Positions 18,222 to 27,672 are shown, numbered from the stretch's first letter. The stretch: 64,000 bases of DNA from JAJDYQ01 sp963662865 (GCA_963662865.1 OY759969.1:1984001-2048000), one strand, 5' to 3'. Notes: generated from the sequence alone by a model not told the origin. Translations and numbers: made by a program.

Positions 18222-19733
18222 ATGTCTTTAGCCCATGTCTATACCCGTGCACTGGCGGGCATCAATGCCCCTGAAGTTACGGTTGAGGTCCATGTTTCCA
18301 ATGGCCTGCCAACCCTCACGATTGTCGGCCTGCCCGAGACAGCGGTAAAGGAAAGCCGTGATCGCGTCCGCAGCGCTATCATCAATTCCGGTTTTGAGTT
18401 CCCCGCAAGACGCCTGACCATCAATCTTGCACCAGCCGACCTCCCCAAGGAGGGAGGCCGTTTTGATCTGCCGATAGCTCTGGGCATCCTTGCCGCCTCA
18501 GGACAGATTGATAAAGACGCCCTCAAGGAATATGAATTTTTCGGCGAATTGTCTCTCGGAGGTTCTCTACAACCGATTCGCGGGGTATTGCCGTCAATAC
18601 TACAGGCACAAAAACTGGGCCGAAGTAGTGTCATCCCTGAACACAATCGTTACGAGGCGTCATTGATAAGGCAGGCAATCATCTACCCCACTCAACATCT
18701 TCTTGATGTAACGCGGCACCTTAAAGACGGAGATACCCTGCATAGTCTGTCCGCAGCCGATGAGGCCAGGGAAATAAGCCGATACGACGTTGATATGTCT
18801 GAGGTAAAAGGTCAGGCCCATGCCAGGCGTGCGCTGGAAATTGCCGCTGCGGGGGGACACAGTCTGCTCTTCATCGGCCCGCCGGGGACAGGCAAGTCCA
18901 TGCTCGCAGAAAGACTGCCTACCATCATGCCACCCATGACGGAACAGGAGGCACTGGAAACCGCAGCGGTGCAGTCACTGGTATCCGGCTTGCAGAAGAT
19001 TACAACCAACGCTCAAAGACCATACAGGGCACCTCACCACACAGCTTCCTCGGTAGCACTTGTCGGCGGTGGCTCCAATCCCAGGCCGGGTGAAATCTCC
19101 CTCGCGCACAACGGGGTACTGTTCCTTGATGAGCTGCCGGAGTTTGATCGCCGTGTCCTGGACAGCCTGCGTGAGCCTCTCGAAACCGGTCATATTGTTA
19201 TTTCCCGCGCCGCACGCCAGGCAGAGTTTCCGGCCAACACGCAGCTCATTGCCGCCATGAATCCCTGTCCCTGTGGCTATCTCGGCGACTCTCGACATAC
19301 CTGTACCGATACCCCCGACCAGATTCAGCGCTATCGAGGTCGGATTACCGGGCCTTTCCTGGACCGCATTGATTTATATATTGAGGTTCCACGTATCAGA
19401 CTGGCTGAGGTCAGAGCACAGCAATCCCCGGAGGACAGTGTAACGATTAGAAATCGTGTCATTGCAGCACGGCAAAGGCAATTACAGCGAGGTGGCGTTG
19501 CCAATGGCAAACTAAAGCCCGCTCAGATGAAGGAAATCTGCGCCATAGCCCCGGATGACGAAAACCTGTTACTGACGGCGACGGAAAAACTCGGCCTGTC
19601 GTCACGGGCCCATGATCGAATATTAAGGGTGGCACGCACTATTGCCGACCTCAATAACAGCGATAAGATTGAAACACGGCATCTGACCGAAGCGATTGGA
19701 TACCGCCGTTACAATAAACAGACCCGACCATGA
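18222..19733 (+). CDS. comM: ComM/YifB family AAA+ helicase
   Basis: Mg-chelatase-like AAA+ protein; in Vibrio and other naturally competent bacteria ComM is a branch-migration helicase that helps integrate incoming DNA. The N-terminal ChlI-like domain is recognised by GLPETAVKESRDRVRSA and by APADLPKEGGRFDLPIALG. Walker A is GPPGTGKS at residues 219–226; Walker B is GVLFLDELPEF. The C-terminal zinc-type cysteines NPCPCGYLGD and the RY(R/N) tail follow. It has 503 residues, a full length. It starts 6 bp after ubiK. Competence itself is not shown. Confidence 0.95.
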   Translation: MSLAHVYTRALAGINAPEVTVEVHVSNGLPTLTIVGLPETAVKESRDRVRSAIINSGFEFPARRLTINLAPADLPKEGGRFDLPIALGILAASGQIDKDALKEYEFFGELSLGGSLQPIRGVLPSILQAQKLGRSSVIPEHNRYEASLIRQAIIYPTQHLLDVTRHLKDGDTLHSLSAADEAREISRYDVDMSEVKGQAHARRALEIAAAGGHSLLFIGPPGTGKSMLAERLPTIMPPMTEQEALETAAVQSLVSGLQKITTNAQRPYRAPHHTASSVALVGGGSNPRPGEISLAHNGVLFLDELPEFDRRVLDSLREPLETGHIVISRAARQAEFPANTQLIAAMNPCPCGYLGDSRHTCTDTPDQIQRYRGRITGPFLDRIDLYIEVPRIRLAEVRAQQSPEDSVTIRNRVIAARQRQLQRGGVANGKLKPAQMKEICAIAPDDENLLLTATEKLGLSSRAHDRILRVARTIADLNNSDKIETRHLTEAIGYRRYNKQTRP

Positions 19734-19864
19734 GTCACTGCCAGATCGGCATCCTCGCCGGGGTATCCTTCCATGTGCGCTATCTGTTTTATTCTCTGAT
19801 AACAGGCGATGATATTGACGCCGCCTTTGAGGCATCAAAATGCAATATGTGGTGGTACTCATAA
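19730..19864 (+). CDS. Small ORF coupled to comM, unknown
   Basis: A 44-codon frame begins with an ATG that overlaps the comM TGA by four bases (ATGA) and ends with TAA at 19862–19864. The peptide contains GILAGVSFHVRYLFYSLITG and a tail rich in acidic and aromatic residues. I recognise no family. The stop/start overlap is the only argument for translation; it could be chance or the head of a lost gene. Confidence 0.25.
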   Translation: MSHCQIGILAGVSFHVRYLFYSLITGDDIDAAFEASKCNMWWYS

Positions 19865-19960
19865 CATGAAGTTGTTTTTTCATCACCAAGGGGCTAAGGT
19901 TCCCGAGCTGTGATAATCACATCGTGTAGCAACCACCATACATTATAGGAGAGGATAAAG

Positions 19961-21091
19961 ATGAAAGATAAAACCAAGGATCAGCCCAATAAAACAGGCG
20001 GTAGCAGGCGTAAGTTTATTACCTCGGCGGCTGCAGCCGGTGCAGCAACAATTACCGGCGCCTCATTTATAGGCAATGCCCAGGCAGCGGAAACGACAAC
20101 CTGGAAGATACAGACATCCTGGCCTGGTGGAATAGGTCTGAAAATCTTCAAAAACTGGTGTGACAGCATTGTAGAAAAAACCGATGGCGAGCTGGCCTTT
20201 CAGCCATTCGGTGCCAAAGATGTTGTCGGCGAGTTTCAGTTATTCGATGCCGTGAAGAACGGCGTGCTTGACGCAATGAATCCTTTCACGCTCTACTGGG
20301 CCGGCAGGATGCCAGCAGCCGCATTCCTCAGTTCGTATCCGATGAGCTTACGCAACCCACATGAGTGGGATGTGTTTTATTATGCCTTGGGCGGGCTGGA
20401 GCTGGCACGTGAGCTGTTCGCCAAATTCGACATGTATTACGTAGGCCCTATCCACCATGGACCGAACATTATTCACTCAAAGACACCCATTCGCTCCATT
20501 GATGATTTCAGGGGCAGAAAGATGCGCTTGCCCGGCGGCATGGTTGCTGAACTGTTCCAGGCGGCAGGCGCAAAGACAACTCTGCTACCCGGATCAGAGA
20601 TTTTTCCGGCATTGGAAAAAGGCACCATCGACGTCGCGGATTATGTGGGCCCGGCCATTAACCATGCCCTGGGATTCCATCAGGTCACCAAATATATTTC
20701 CATGGGACCACCCGGATTCATGTCCATTTACCAGCCGGTGGACCTGATGGATTTAACGGTATCACAAAAATCGTGGAACGCGCTGTCGGAGAAGATGCAG
20801 AGGTTTGTCGAAATGGAAACACACGTCTATTCCGACCTCCATCATGCAGCTATTCAGAAGGCGGACCAGGAGGCCTGGAAGAAGTTTACCGCGGCCGGTA
20901 CGGAGGTAACCCGTCTGTCACAGGATGACGTTGAGGCGTTTACGGAGCTTGCGGTGCCGCTGTGGTATAAATGGGCCAATAAGGACAGCGGGGCGGCACG
21001 CGCATTCAAGATTCAACTGGATTACATGATGTCCGGTTCCCTCGGCTATGTCACACCCGATATGATTAAAGGCCAGAATCTGAGCGTATAA
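19961..21091 (+). CDS. dctP: TRAP transporter substrate-binding protein (DctP family, Tat signal)
   Basis: Periplasmic binding protein of a TRAP uptake system for organic acids; the exact ligand is not deducible. A twin-arginine signal SRRKFI is at residues 15–20, followed by an alanine-rich core and a cleavage site near AQA at 41–43, so it should be exported folded. The mature part follows the DctP/TakP pattern: WKIQTSWPGGIG, LFDAVKNGVLDAM, the substrate arginine region GRKMRLPGGM at about 186, and EIFPALEKGTIDVADYVGP. GGAGAGG precedes the ATG at six bases. It leads the dctP–dctQ–dctM operon. Confidence 0.93.
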   Translation: MKDKTKDQPNKTGGSRRKFITSAAAAGAATITGASFIGNAQAAETTTWKIQTSWPGGIGLKIFKNWCDSIVEKTDGELAFQPFGAKDVVGEFQLFDAVKNGVLDAMNPFTLYWAGRMPAAAFLSSYPMSLRNPHEWDVFYYALGGLELARELFAKFDMYYVGPIHHGPNIIHSKTPIRSIDDFRGRKMRLPGGMVAELFQAAGAKTTLLPGSEIFPALEKGTIDVADYVGPAINHALGFHQVTKYISMGPPGFMSIYQPVDLMDLTVSQKSWNALSEKMQRFVEMETHVYSDLHHAAIQKADQEAWKKFTAAGTEVTRLSQDDVEAFTELAVPLWYKWANKDSGAARAFKIQLDYMMSGSLGYVTPDMIKGQNLSV

Positions 21092-21141
21092 CAACCTTTC
21101 ACTTCTGGCCCCGCCTCAATGGCAGGGTCAGAGGTGTTGAA

Positions 21142-22350
21142 ATGCCTGAAATCGCCTTCGTTTTACCTCACTGGCTATACTGGTCAGGTCTGGTCTTTTT
21201 CCCGCTGGCCGCGATGTATTTCTTTCGCCACTCCCGACGCGCTGATTCCGGCAGGCTATTGTCGCTGCCGCTGGCCTATTTTTTACTGTTGCTGGGTGGT
21301 TTTGCCGGCGTACATCGCCTGTATGTCCGCAGCGCGTGGGCACTCGCGTTTATCGCCTTATTCGTGGGAATACTCCTGGTCAACGTGGAGATACGTGCCG
21401 CCAGAGATGAGCTATCCGGGGCGGAGAGCACAGTAAGGCTGCTGGAAAGCAAAATCAAACGTGCGGAAAAGAAATCGGCCAAAACCGAAGATCGCCTGTT
21501 ACAGCACGATAATGAAAGAAACCGAAAAAGGCATGAACAGGCAAAACAAAAGATAACAGAACTCAAGTTGAGCACGGGCATCGCACTTCGGGAGGCTGTG
21601 GAAGCTCGGCAAAATTTTGCTCAGTGGGATCAAACGGCCTCTGTGATGGGCGGCCTGTTGCTGCTGATGATATTTGTGGACGCACTGCTATTGCCCGGGA
21701 TAGTCAAACGATGCCGAGGCAAAGAAAGCGGTACCTTGACTGAAGTTTTTGAATGCCCCGTGCATGAGGCCGACACGGCAGTCAGCAATGCCCATGAGAA
21801 ACTGGCTTTTAGTCGCTGGGTCGCAAAACTGAATATCACCATCGGCGAATTCGTGGCCTATTGGTCCATCATCGCGGTTTTTGTCTATTACTACGAAGTC
21901 ATGGTGCGTTACGTCTTTAACTCACCGACAAACTGGGCGCACGAAGGCATGTTTTTGATGTTTGGTATGCAGTATCTATTGGCTGGCGGGTTTTGCCTTC
22001 GTGAACGTGCGCATGTCCGCGTCGATGTCATTTATATGCACTTCTCCGACAGGGCCAGGGCGATTACAGATTTGATCACCTCGATATTTTTCTTTATTTT
22101 TGTGCTGACTTTACTGGTTAGCGGCTGGATCTTCTTTTACGACTCCTTCAGCATTAATGAAGTCTCCTTTACGGAGTGGGGCATTCAATACTATCCAGTC
22201 AAGTTCGCACTGCCGCTGGGTGCATTTTTAATTTTGCTGCAAGGGATTGCCCGGCTGGCGGAAGACATTCATACACTGTCAGGCCAATCTGATTTTTCAG
22301 GTACCGGTTCGCCGGCAGCCTTACCTGCCGGCGACACCCATGGGGATTGA
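21142..22350 (+). CDS. dctQ: TRAP small permease (DctQ) with long N-terminal membrane/coiled-coil extension
   Basis: The small membrane subunit of the TRAP transporter, unusually long: 402 residues against about 150–220 for DctQ. The last ~175 residues (from about 225) are a normal four-helix DctQ domain: EFVAYWSIIAVFVYYYEVMVRY, NWAHEG, then RERAHVRVDVIY. In front there is a membrane segment at 9–27, a TM2-like hairpin (LPLAYFLLLLGGFAGVHRLY), a further helix, a strongly charged coiled coil at about 90–160, and another helix near 170. No stop or frameshift separates the parts, so it is a fusion. The AGGTG-type ribosome site at seven bases supports the start. Role of the extension unknown. Confidence 0.88.
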   Translation: MPEIAFVLPHWLYWSGLVFFPLAAMYFFRHSRRADSGRLLSLPLAYFLLLLGGFAGVHRLYVRSAWALAFIALFVGILLVNVEIRAARDELSGAESTVRLLESKIKRAEKKSAKTEDRLLQHDNERNRKRHEQAKQKITELKLSTGIALREAVEARQNFAQWDQTASVMGGLLLLMIFVDALLLPGIVKRCRGKESGTLTEVFECPVHEADTAVSNAHEKLAFSRWVAKLNITIGEFVAYWSIIAVFVYYYEVMVRYVFNSPTNWAHEGMFLMFGMQYLLAGGFCLRERAHVRVDVIYMHFSDRARAITDLITSIFFFIFVLTLLVSGWIFFYDSFSINEVSFTEWGIQYYPVKFALPLGAFLILLQGIARLAEDIHTLSGQSDFSGTGSPAALPAGDTHGD

Positions 22351-23704
22351 AATCGGTATAGGCTGGCTGACCGCCCTGATGTTTGGCTCACTGGCCCTGC
22401 TGTTAATGGCGGGCCTGCCACTGTCGTTTGTCACCGGGGGGCTGGCCTGTATTTTCCTGTTTGTGTTTGGTGATGCGGCCATGCTGAACATCCTCCCTTC
22501 GCGCATTTTTCCGCTGATGACCGACTACCAGCTTTCAGCAATACCCCTTTTTATATTCATGGCATCCATGCTGGAACGGGCAGGCATCATAGAAGATTTA
22601 TACGACATGGTGTACAAAATACTGGGTGGTTTAAGGGGTGGGCTCGCGATCTCCACCATTATTGCTTCTACCTTACTGGCGGCAATGTGCGGAGTAATCG
22701 GCGCAACCGAGGTAACCATGGGAATGATCGCGCTGCCGGCCATGCTCAAAAGACACTATCATCCAACCATCGCCTGCGGCTCAATCCTTGCCGGCGGTAC
22801 CCTCGGTATTCTGATTCCTCCATCCATTCTTGCCATTCTTTTTGCAGTAGTGGCACAACAATCGGTTGGTGAACTGTTTATTGGAGCGGTTGTTCCCGGT
22901 TTGATTTTATCGAGTATGTATATCGTTTATATCATTGTCATCACAACGATCAAACCGGAAGCCGGGCCTCCGCTACCCGTCGAAGACCGGGTCAACACCA
23001 GGGAAAAAATAAAATTGCTGGCAAATATGTTTGCACCGATTGCACTGGTAGCGCTGGTGCTTGGAATCATCTTTGCCGGGATTGCAACTCCGGTTGAGGC
23101 GGCAGGCATTGGCACCTTTGGTGCCATTGTGGTTTCGGCGATGCACAGGAAACTGAACTGGGAAAACATGAGATCCGCCGCAATGACGACGCTGAAAGTC
23201 ACCGGCATGGTACTCTGGATTATTTTTGGTGCGACATTATTTGTCGGATTCTACGTGGTTAACGGCGGCCAGGCATTTGTTAATGAAACCATAGTGGGCA
23301 CGGGACTGGGGCCCTATGGGATCCTGGTCCTGATGATGGCCGTTCTGGTTGTGCTGGGCATGTTCCTTGACTGGGTGGGGATACTTCTGCTGGCTGTACC
23401 GATTTTTGTACCACTGATGAAAACCCTGAACTTCGACGGCGTGTTTGGCCTGCCGGGCGTGGCACCGGAAGACCTGGCCCTGTGGTTCGGCGTTGTCTAT
23501 ATGGTGAACATGCAGATGTCTTTTCTGAGTCCGCCGTTTGGTTATGCCCTGTTCTATCTGAAGAGTGTGGCACCAGACAGCGTGACCATGGCGCAGATTT
23601 ATCGATCATCAATACCGTTTCTGTGCCTGCAGGCCACCGGTCTGGCGATATGTATTATATTCCCGGAAATTGTACTGTGGCTGCCTCGTCAGGTATATGG
23701 ATAG
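22340..23704 (+). CDS. dctM: TRAP large permease (DctM)
   Basis: The main transport subunit of the TRAP system, a sodium-coupled inner-membrane protein with about 12 helices. Starting at 22340 gives 454 residues and overlaps dctQ by 11 bp; the frame is open further upstream inside dctQ, but that is not family sequence. The DctM signatures are LPLSFVTGGLACIFLFVFGD, GVIGATEVTMGMIALPAML, and GGTLGILIPPSILAI. The C-terminal part has EAAGIGTFGAIVVS and the final LSPPFGYALFYLKSVAP. dctP–dctQ–dctM are consecutive and co-oriented. Confidence 0.95.
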   Translation: MGIEIGIGWLTALMFGSLALLLMAGLPLSFVTGGLACIFLFVFGDAAMLNILPSRIFPLMTDYQLSAIPLFIFMASMLERAGIIEDLYDMVYKILGGLRGGLAISTIIASTLLAAMCGVIGATEVTMGMIALPAMLKRHYHPTIACGSILAGGTLGILIPPSILAILFAVVAQQSVGELFIGAVVPGLILSSMYIVYIIVITTIKPEAGPPLPVEDRVNTREKIKLLANMFAPIALVALVLGIIFAGIATPVEAAGIGTFGAIVVSAMHRKLNWENMRSAAMTTLKVTGMVLWIIFGATLFVGFYVVNGGQAFVNETIVGTGLGPYGILVLMMAVLVVLGMFLDWVGILLLAVPIFVPLMKTLNFDGVFGLPGVAPEDLALWFGVVYMVNMQMSFLSPPFGYALFYLKSVAPDSVTMAQIYRSSIPFLCLQATGLAICIIFPEIVLWLPRQVYG

Positions 23705-23742
23705 CTTCATATTTGGATTTATAACGTCATCAGGAGACCCCT

Positions 23743-24630
23743 ATGGCTGAAATCAAAATGATGGCCCTGCGTCACTCTGCATTTTATACACCCTATCTGA
23801 TGACCATCAGCGGCGGGTATCTGCAAACGCAGGGTCTGAAGCCTGTTTATACGCCCCAGACTGCGGACAATCCGGTTGCCGATGCGATTGCAGCCGGGCG
23901 TTGCGATGTCACACAATCGGCGGTAGCTGTAAATTTTACTGACCTGGAAGCCGGAAACGAAAGCCGTGTAGTGCATTTTGCCCAGATTAACGCGCGTGAC
24001 GGCTTTATCCTCGCAGGCAGACATGAAGACAAGGCCTTCAACTGGGACAGGCTGATCGGTAAAGATGTACTGGTCGATCATTTTTTCCAGCCGCTGGCGA
24101 TGCTGAAATATGGCCTTTATAAGCAAGGCGTTGATTACGATTCAGTCAATGCGATTGATGCCGGCGATGTCATGCAGATTGACAAGGCATTCCGCGATGG
24201 CCAGGGCGAATATGTACACCAACAGGGACCGGCCCTGCAACAACTGGAAAAAGATGGGATGGGATTTGTCGTGGCAGCGGTCGGCGATGCCGTCGGCCCG
24301 GTCGCATTCAGCTCCATTGCAGCCACTCTCGAATGGCTTGAAACAGAAATGGCCGCTGCGTTCATGCACGCCTATCGTCAGGCGAGACAGTTTGTCATTG
24401 AAGCGCCGGCAGAAGACTCGGCAAAATTGATAGGCCGATATTTCCCTCAGATTGATGCAGATGTATTGACTGATACGATATCGTTTTACAAACGGCTAGG
24501 CTGTTGGGAGCCGACAGTTGAAATCAGCCGTGAATCGTATGAAAATCTGTTGGATGTGTTTCTTCATGGCAATTTGATTACGCGCAGACACCGTTATGAT
24601 GAATGCGCTGTGAGTCCACCAGCAGAATAG
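23743..24630 (+). CDS. Periplasmic-binding-fold protein without signal peptide (NMT1/NitT-like)
   Basis: A 295-residue protein resembling substrate-binding proteins of the NMT1/THI5-NitT type (HSAFYTPYLMTISGGYLQTQGLKPVYTPQT, an N-terminus similar to ABC binding proteins). No signal peptide or lipobox is visible, so it is probably cytoplasmic, or it depends on another exporter. The characteristic CCCFC motif of THI5 enzymes is absent. It follows dctM by 38 bp, so it may be in the TRAP operon and act as a small-molecule sensor or a thiamine-precursor-type enzyme; both are inference. Confidence 0.7.
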   Translation: MAEIKMMALRHSAFYTPYLMTISGGYLQTQGLKPVYTPQTADNPVADAIAAGRCDVTQSAVAVNFTDLEAGNESRVVHFAQINARDGFILAGRHEDKAFNWDRLIGKDVLVDHFFQPLAMLKYGLYKQGVDYDSVNAIDAGDVMQIDKAFRDGQGEYVHQQGPALQQLEKDGMGFVVAAVGDAVGPVAFSSIAATLEWLETEMAAAFMHAYRQARQFVIEAPAEDSAKLIGRYFPQIDADVLTDTISFYKRLGCWEPTVEISRESYENLLDVFLHGNLITRRHRYDECAVSPPAE

Positions 24631-24637
24631 AAAAACT

Positions 24638-25036
24638 ATGATTTCGAGAATACGTGCTAACCGAATCGGGCCGATTAAGGAGGCTGATGTCACGTTTGGA
24701 GACCTAACGGTATTCGTCGGGCCACAGGCGGCGGGAAAGAGCATCTTTCTGCAGCTTCTGAAACTGATTGAGGACAAGCCGACAATACACAGTACGATGC
24801 AGCGGTTCGGTTTGAGCTCCAGCGGCATAAATTATCAAGACTTTTTTGATTTATATTTCGGCGAAGGCATGGCTTCGATCTGGTCAAAGAAACGCAGCGA
24901 GCTGATTCTTGGTAATTCAAAGAGGCTTACGGATTTGACAACATATGCCCGAACCAATACGATGTGTTTATCTACAGTTCGTGGTAAATCAGGCGATGTA
25001 TTAATAGTTAGCTGTTACCTGGGAGTATATGTATGA
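24638..25036 (+). pseudogene. AAA ATPase, truncated after the N-terminal domain
   Basis: A 132-residue frame starts like a known family of AAA ATPases (MISRIRANRIGPIKEADVTF, Walker A GPQAAGKS at residues 28–35, FFDLYFGEGM). Full-length relatives are several hundred residues and carry Walker B and sensor elements that are missing here. After about residue 95 the sequence no longer looks like the family. The stop overlaps the next start by ATGA. It is a remnant or a very short derivative; as it stands it could not hydrolyse ATP in the usual way. Confidence 0.7.
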
Positions 25037-25560
25037 ATAATATTGGGCCAGAAGGCAGGTCTTTTCTAACCATCGAAAAAGATGATCTACTCAGAATGGC
25101 AGAAATTGCAAAAACGGATAGAAAAGAGTTTTTCAATGATAACCCTGAATGGTCGGAGTCCTACAAGGATAGATTTATATGCGCAGCATTGTGCCAGGGA
25201 GCGGGTATGCATTATGTTTCACCTTCTTCTGGCGTGGGCATCAATGATTTTGATGTTTACAGCTTTTACTCAGAGAATCCTGAAAAGCAATGGTGTTATA
25301 GAAGGCCCACCAAAAAATATGATTTTGGTTCTCCAAAATTTGGAAAATCAGTTGATCGCCCAGATTTCATAGGGAGACGTGTTGATATATTCGGCCGTAG
25401 CCTCCCTGATCCGGTTGATTGCGACCCTGTGAGTGCTTTACAAAGCTATCTGGCGAATGGATCCTCAAAAACAGCAGGGTCCTTAGCTAAGAAAGGGGTT
25501 GTACTTATTGAACCGATGTCATTAGTTGGCACCATAGTATGGCCTCTCAAAGGAGACTGA
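25033..25560 (+). CDS. Conserved hypothetical protein with GINDFDVYSFY motif
   Basis: A 175-residue soluble protein that I recognise only as a widespread hypothetical family, marked by SGVGINDFDVYSFY, RRPTKKYDFG, the RRVDIFGRSLPDPVD block and the C-terminal VVLIEPMSLVGTIVWP. The G-x-x-DFD pattern recalls nucleotidyltransferase folds, but the remaining catalytic residues were not identified. A GGGAG site lies eight bases before the ATG, which overlaps the truncated AAA ATPase by four bases. Context between an ATPase remnant and an OLD nuclease suggests a defence island; the function is unknown. Confidence 0.6.
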   Translation: MNNIGPEGRSFLTIEKDDLLRMAEIAKTDRKEFFNDNPEWSESYKDRFICAALCQGAGMHYVSPSSGVGINDFDVYSFYSENPEKQWCYRRPTKKYDFGSPKFGKSVDRPDFIGRRVDIFGRSLPDPVDCDPVSALQSYLANGSSKTAGSLAKKGVVLIEPMSLVGTIVWPLKGD

Positions 25561-25603
25561 TGACATATAGAATTCTGAACACCACACCTCTTCCGCAAAA
25601 ACC

Positions 25604-27169
25604 CTACCCCCCGTCACGCCACCTCTGAAGCATATCGGTCAGTTCGGACACAAGCGGCTGGATTGTGCTGTTGTCATCTTCCGCCTCTAACCGTGATATT
25701 TTACGGCATATATCAGCCGAGTCAGTATTCAGCTCTGAGGCCAGATTCATAAGCTTGTTTTTGGCAATCTCTGCGCCAGAATCTGATGCTTGCGCGTAGA
25801 GTGCGTCAAATTTTTTTATTGTGGCCGCAAAATTGCCGGCATCTGTTCCCAACTTGCCCGCATAGGGATACCCCTCCCTTTTCAGGCACTCCCATATCCA
25901 TTGCTCCGGCGAACAGTCACTCGGCAGATATGCTATAGACAGCGATCTTTCTCCGGCCCGGGCAATTAATTTCTCTTCCACATCTTTCGTGCGCTGGTCG
26001 CCGTCAAGAATAAATACAAAATTGTCGAGCAGACCGAATTTTCTGAAGGCGGCAACATGCGAGGGAAATTCCTGGGCCCCCGTATCTCTGCCGACACGAA
26101 TTGACTGTGGGGTGATTTTTGCCGAAGGAAGTATTTTTTCAAATACCCCGTGCAGGATGTTCTCTGCGGCCTCATCTTCGCAGAGAACATTAAGCACATG
26201 GCTTGAAAGACCGTAAAGGGCATTCTGAATAATGTCTCTATGGGGAGGGAGATTGTGCACTTTGCCGTCTTCCTGGCTCCGTTCCAGAAATATTCTCGCT
26301 TCCCGGGGTACCGAATCAATCACTGCGGAACTGTGGGAAGTGACTATGATCTGGAGATCGTTGCGCAGTGCAAGCTGTTGCAGGTGCCGCATCAGCAACT
26401 GTTGTACCAGGGGATGTAACCCGGCCTCCACTTCATCTATCAATATGAGAGCGTCTTTCATCTGCGCTATAGACTGCGATAGGCGCAGCACCGCACGCTC
26501 CCCTGCGGACATGTTAAGTTCCGAATATTCTGCCCCATTTGCCTGAACCGCAAACAGCAGGTCTTTGTCTTTATGTGATGTGCCCGAGAGTTTCACGACT
26601 TCTTTGTACTGAGGCAGCATTACTATTTGCTGGGCGAACTCTATCTGTGCCGCGTTAAGCGGCCTTTCCTGCAAAGATGCTTTAGTGTGTGACATTCTTA
26701 AAATGCCGCGTACCTCTGAGGGATTGGCCAGATTGCTGAGGGTTCTGAGATAGACCAGCCTTTCCGGTTGCTTGCCACCTTTTCGCCCGAAGAAGCTCCG
26801 ATTCCAGGATTTCCCACGTCTCCAGCGCATGGATACCCGCCCCTTGGGAGTAGAATACTCGTATTCAAGCGTTATAGCGGACTGTTCATCTTGTCTGCCA
26901 CCGGCTTTTGAGCGGTGAGTCGGAAAAAGAGAGGAGGGAACGAAGCTTCTTGGACCGGCCGATGTGACTCTATAGGCGCAGGCCGCAGCGAAGAGCACGG
27001 TTGATTTGCCTGTGGCGTTACCGCCCGCAATGACGCAGACGGGGTAACCGAAGGAAACGGCCAGGTCTTTTATGCCCCGGATTTCTTTAAGGCGGACCTC
27101 GTCAAGAAACTGGCGCATATGGCTTTTTTTGCCACGGAGGCTATCCCATAATTTAGTATTGATATGCAT
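25604..27169 (-). CDS. OLD-family protein: ABC-type ATPase fused to TOPRIM nuclease domain
   Basis: A 521-residue protein with the layout of OLD (overcoming lysogenisation defect) nucleases, which are phage-defence proteins in several systems. Walker A is GGNATGKST at residues 49–57, the ABC signature is NMSAGERAVLRLSQ, Walker B is LILIDEVEAGLHP at about 240–252, and the H-loop is VTSHSSAV. The TOPRIM part has a glutamate in VLCEDEAAENIL at about 330 and DGD in FVFILDGDQR at about 387. It is convergent with the hypothetical protein upstream in the window. No ribosome site is obvious at either possible start; I kept the long one. Confidence 0.88.
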   Translation of the reverse strand: MHINTKLWDSLRGKKSHMRQFLDEVRLKEIRGIKDLAVSFGYPVCVIAGGNATGKSTVLFAAACAYRVTSAGPRSFVPSSLFPTHRSKAGGRQDEQSAITLEYEYSTPKGRVSMRWRRGKSWNRSFFGRKGGKQPERLVYLRTLSNLANPSEVRGILRMSHTKASLQERPLNAAQIEFAQQIVMLPQYKEVVKLSGTSHKDKDLLFAVQANGAEYSELNMSAGERAVLRLSQSIAQMKDALILIDEVEAGLHPLVQQLLMRHLQQLALRNDLQIIVTSHSSAVIDSVPREARIFLERSQEDGKVHNLPPHRDIIQNALYGLSSHVLNVLCEDEAAENILHGVFEKILPSAKITPQSIRVGRDTGAQEFPSHVAAFRKFGLLDNFVFILDGDQRTKDVEEKLIARAGERSLSIAYLPSDCSPEQWIWECLKREGYPYAGKLGTDAGNFAATIKKFDALYAQASDSGAEIAKNKLMNLASELNTDSADICRKISRLEAEDDNSTIQPLVSELTDMLQRWRDGG

Positions 27170-27672
27170 AGGTCAAAGCACTGATTGTAAAGTAAATGAG
27201 TATAGCGTACCGCTCCTCCGTAGCAAGCCAGTCACTGCCGTAGCGGTTCGTAAGCTGTGCTGGCTATAACCGGGTATAGATTGATTCTTTACTGGCGATG
27301 GCTGGTTTACATACAATCTCCTACAAATCCGGCTCAGTGTAATGGCTTCTAACAACGGCATTAAAGGCACTGGCAAAAAGCCACCACATTTTATGCCAAG
27401 CATTAAATGCCGGTAACCAGAAAATCTATCGCAGCAACGATATCCTTTTTGCTTGAAAAGAGTGAAGCTTCCTTCTTTTTAAAGAGGCTTACCGAGACAC
27501 TTGTGAGCTGATGGGCAAAACATAAACTGCTGACAGTAATCCATGGGGACCTCCAGGCCAGTCACGCCATTCAAAGTGAGAGGCTAATTGCTAGAGCGTG
27601 GGGCTCCAGTTTTGTACCCAGACTACCCGGACAACCTGATTATCGCGCAACAGCCTCGCCCCGGTTAACGTA
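27170..27672. other. Intergenic stretch without a recognised gene
   Basis: About 500 bp between the OLD-family gene and the DMT exporter. Six-frame reading gives only short pieces. A minus-strand segment around 27410–27540 reads like a degraded protein end (KKKEASLFSSKKDIVAAIDF, then a stop), but I could not link it to a family. I see no RNA gene or repeat. Confidence 0.4.
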
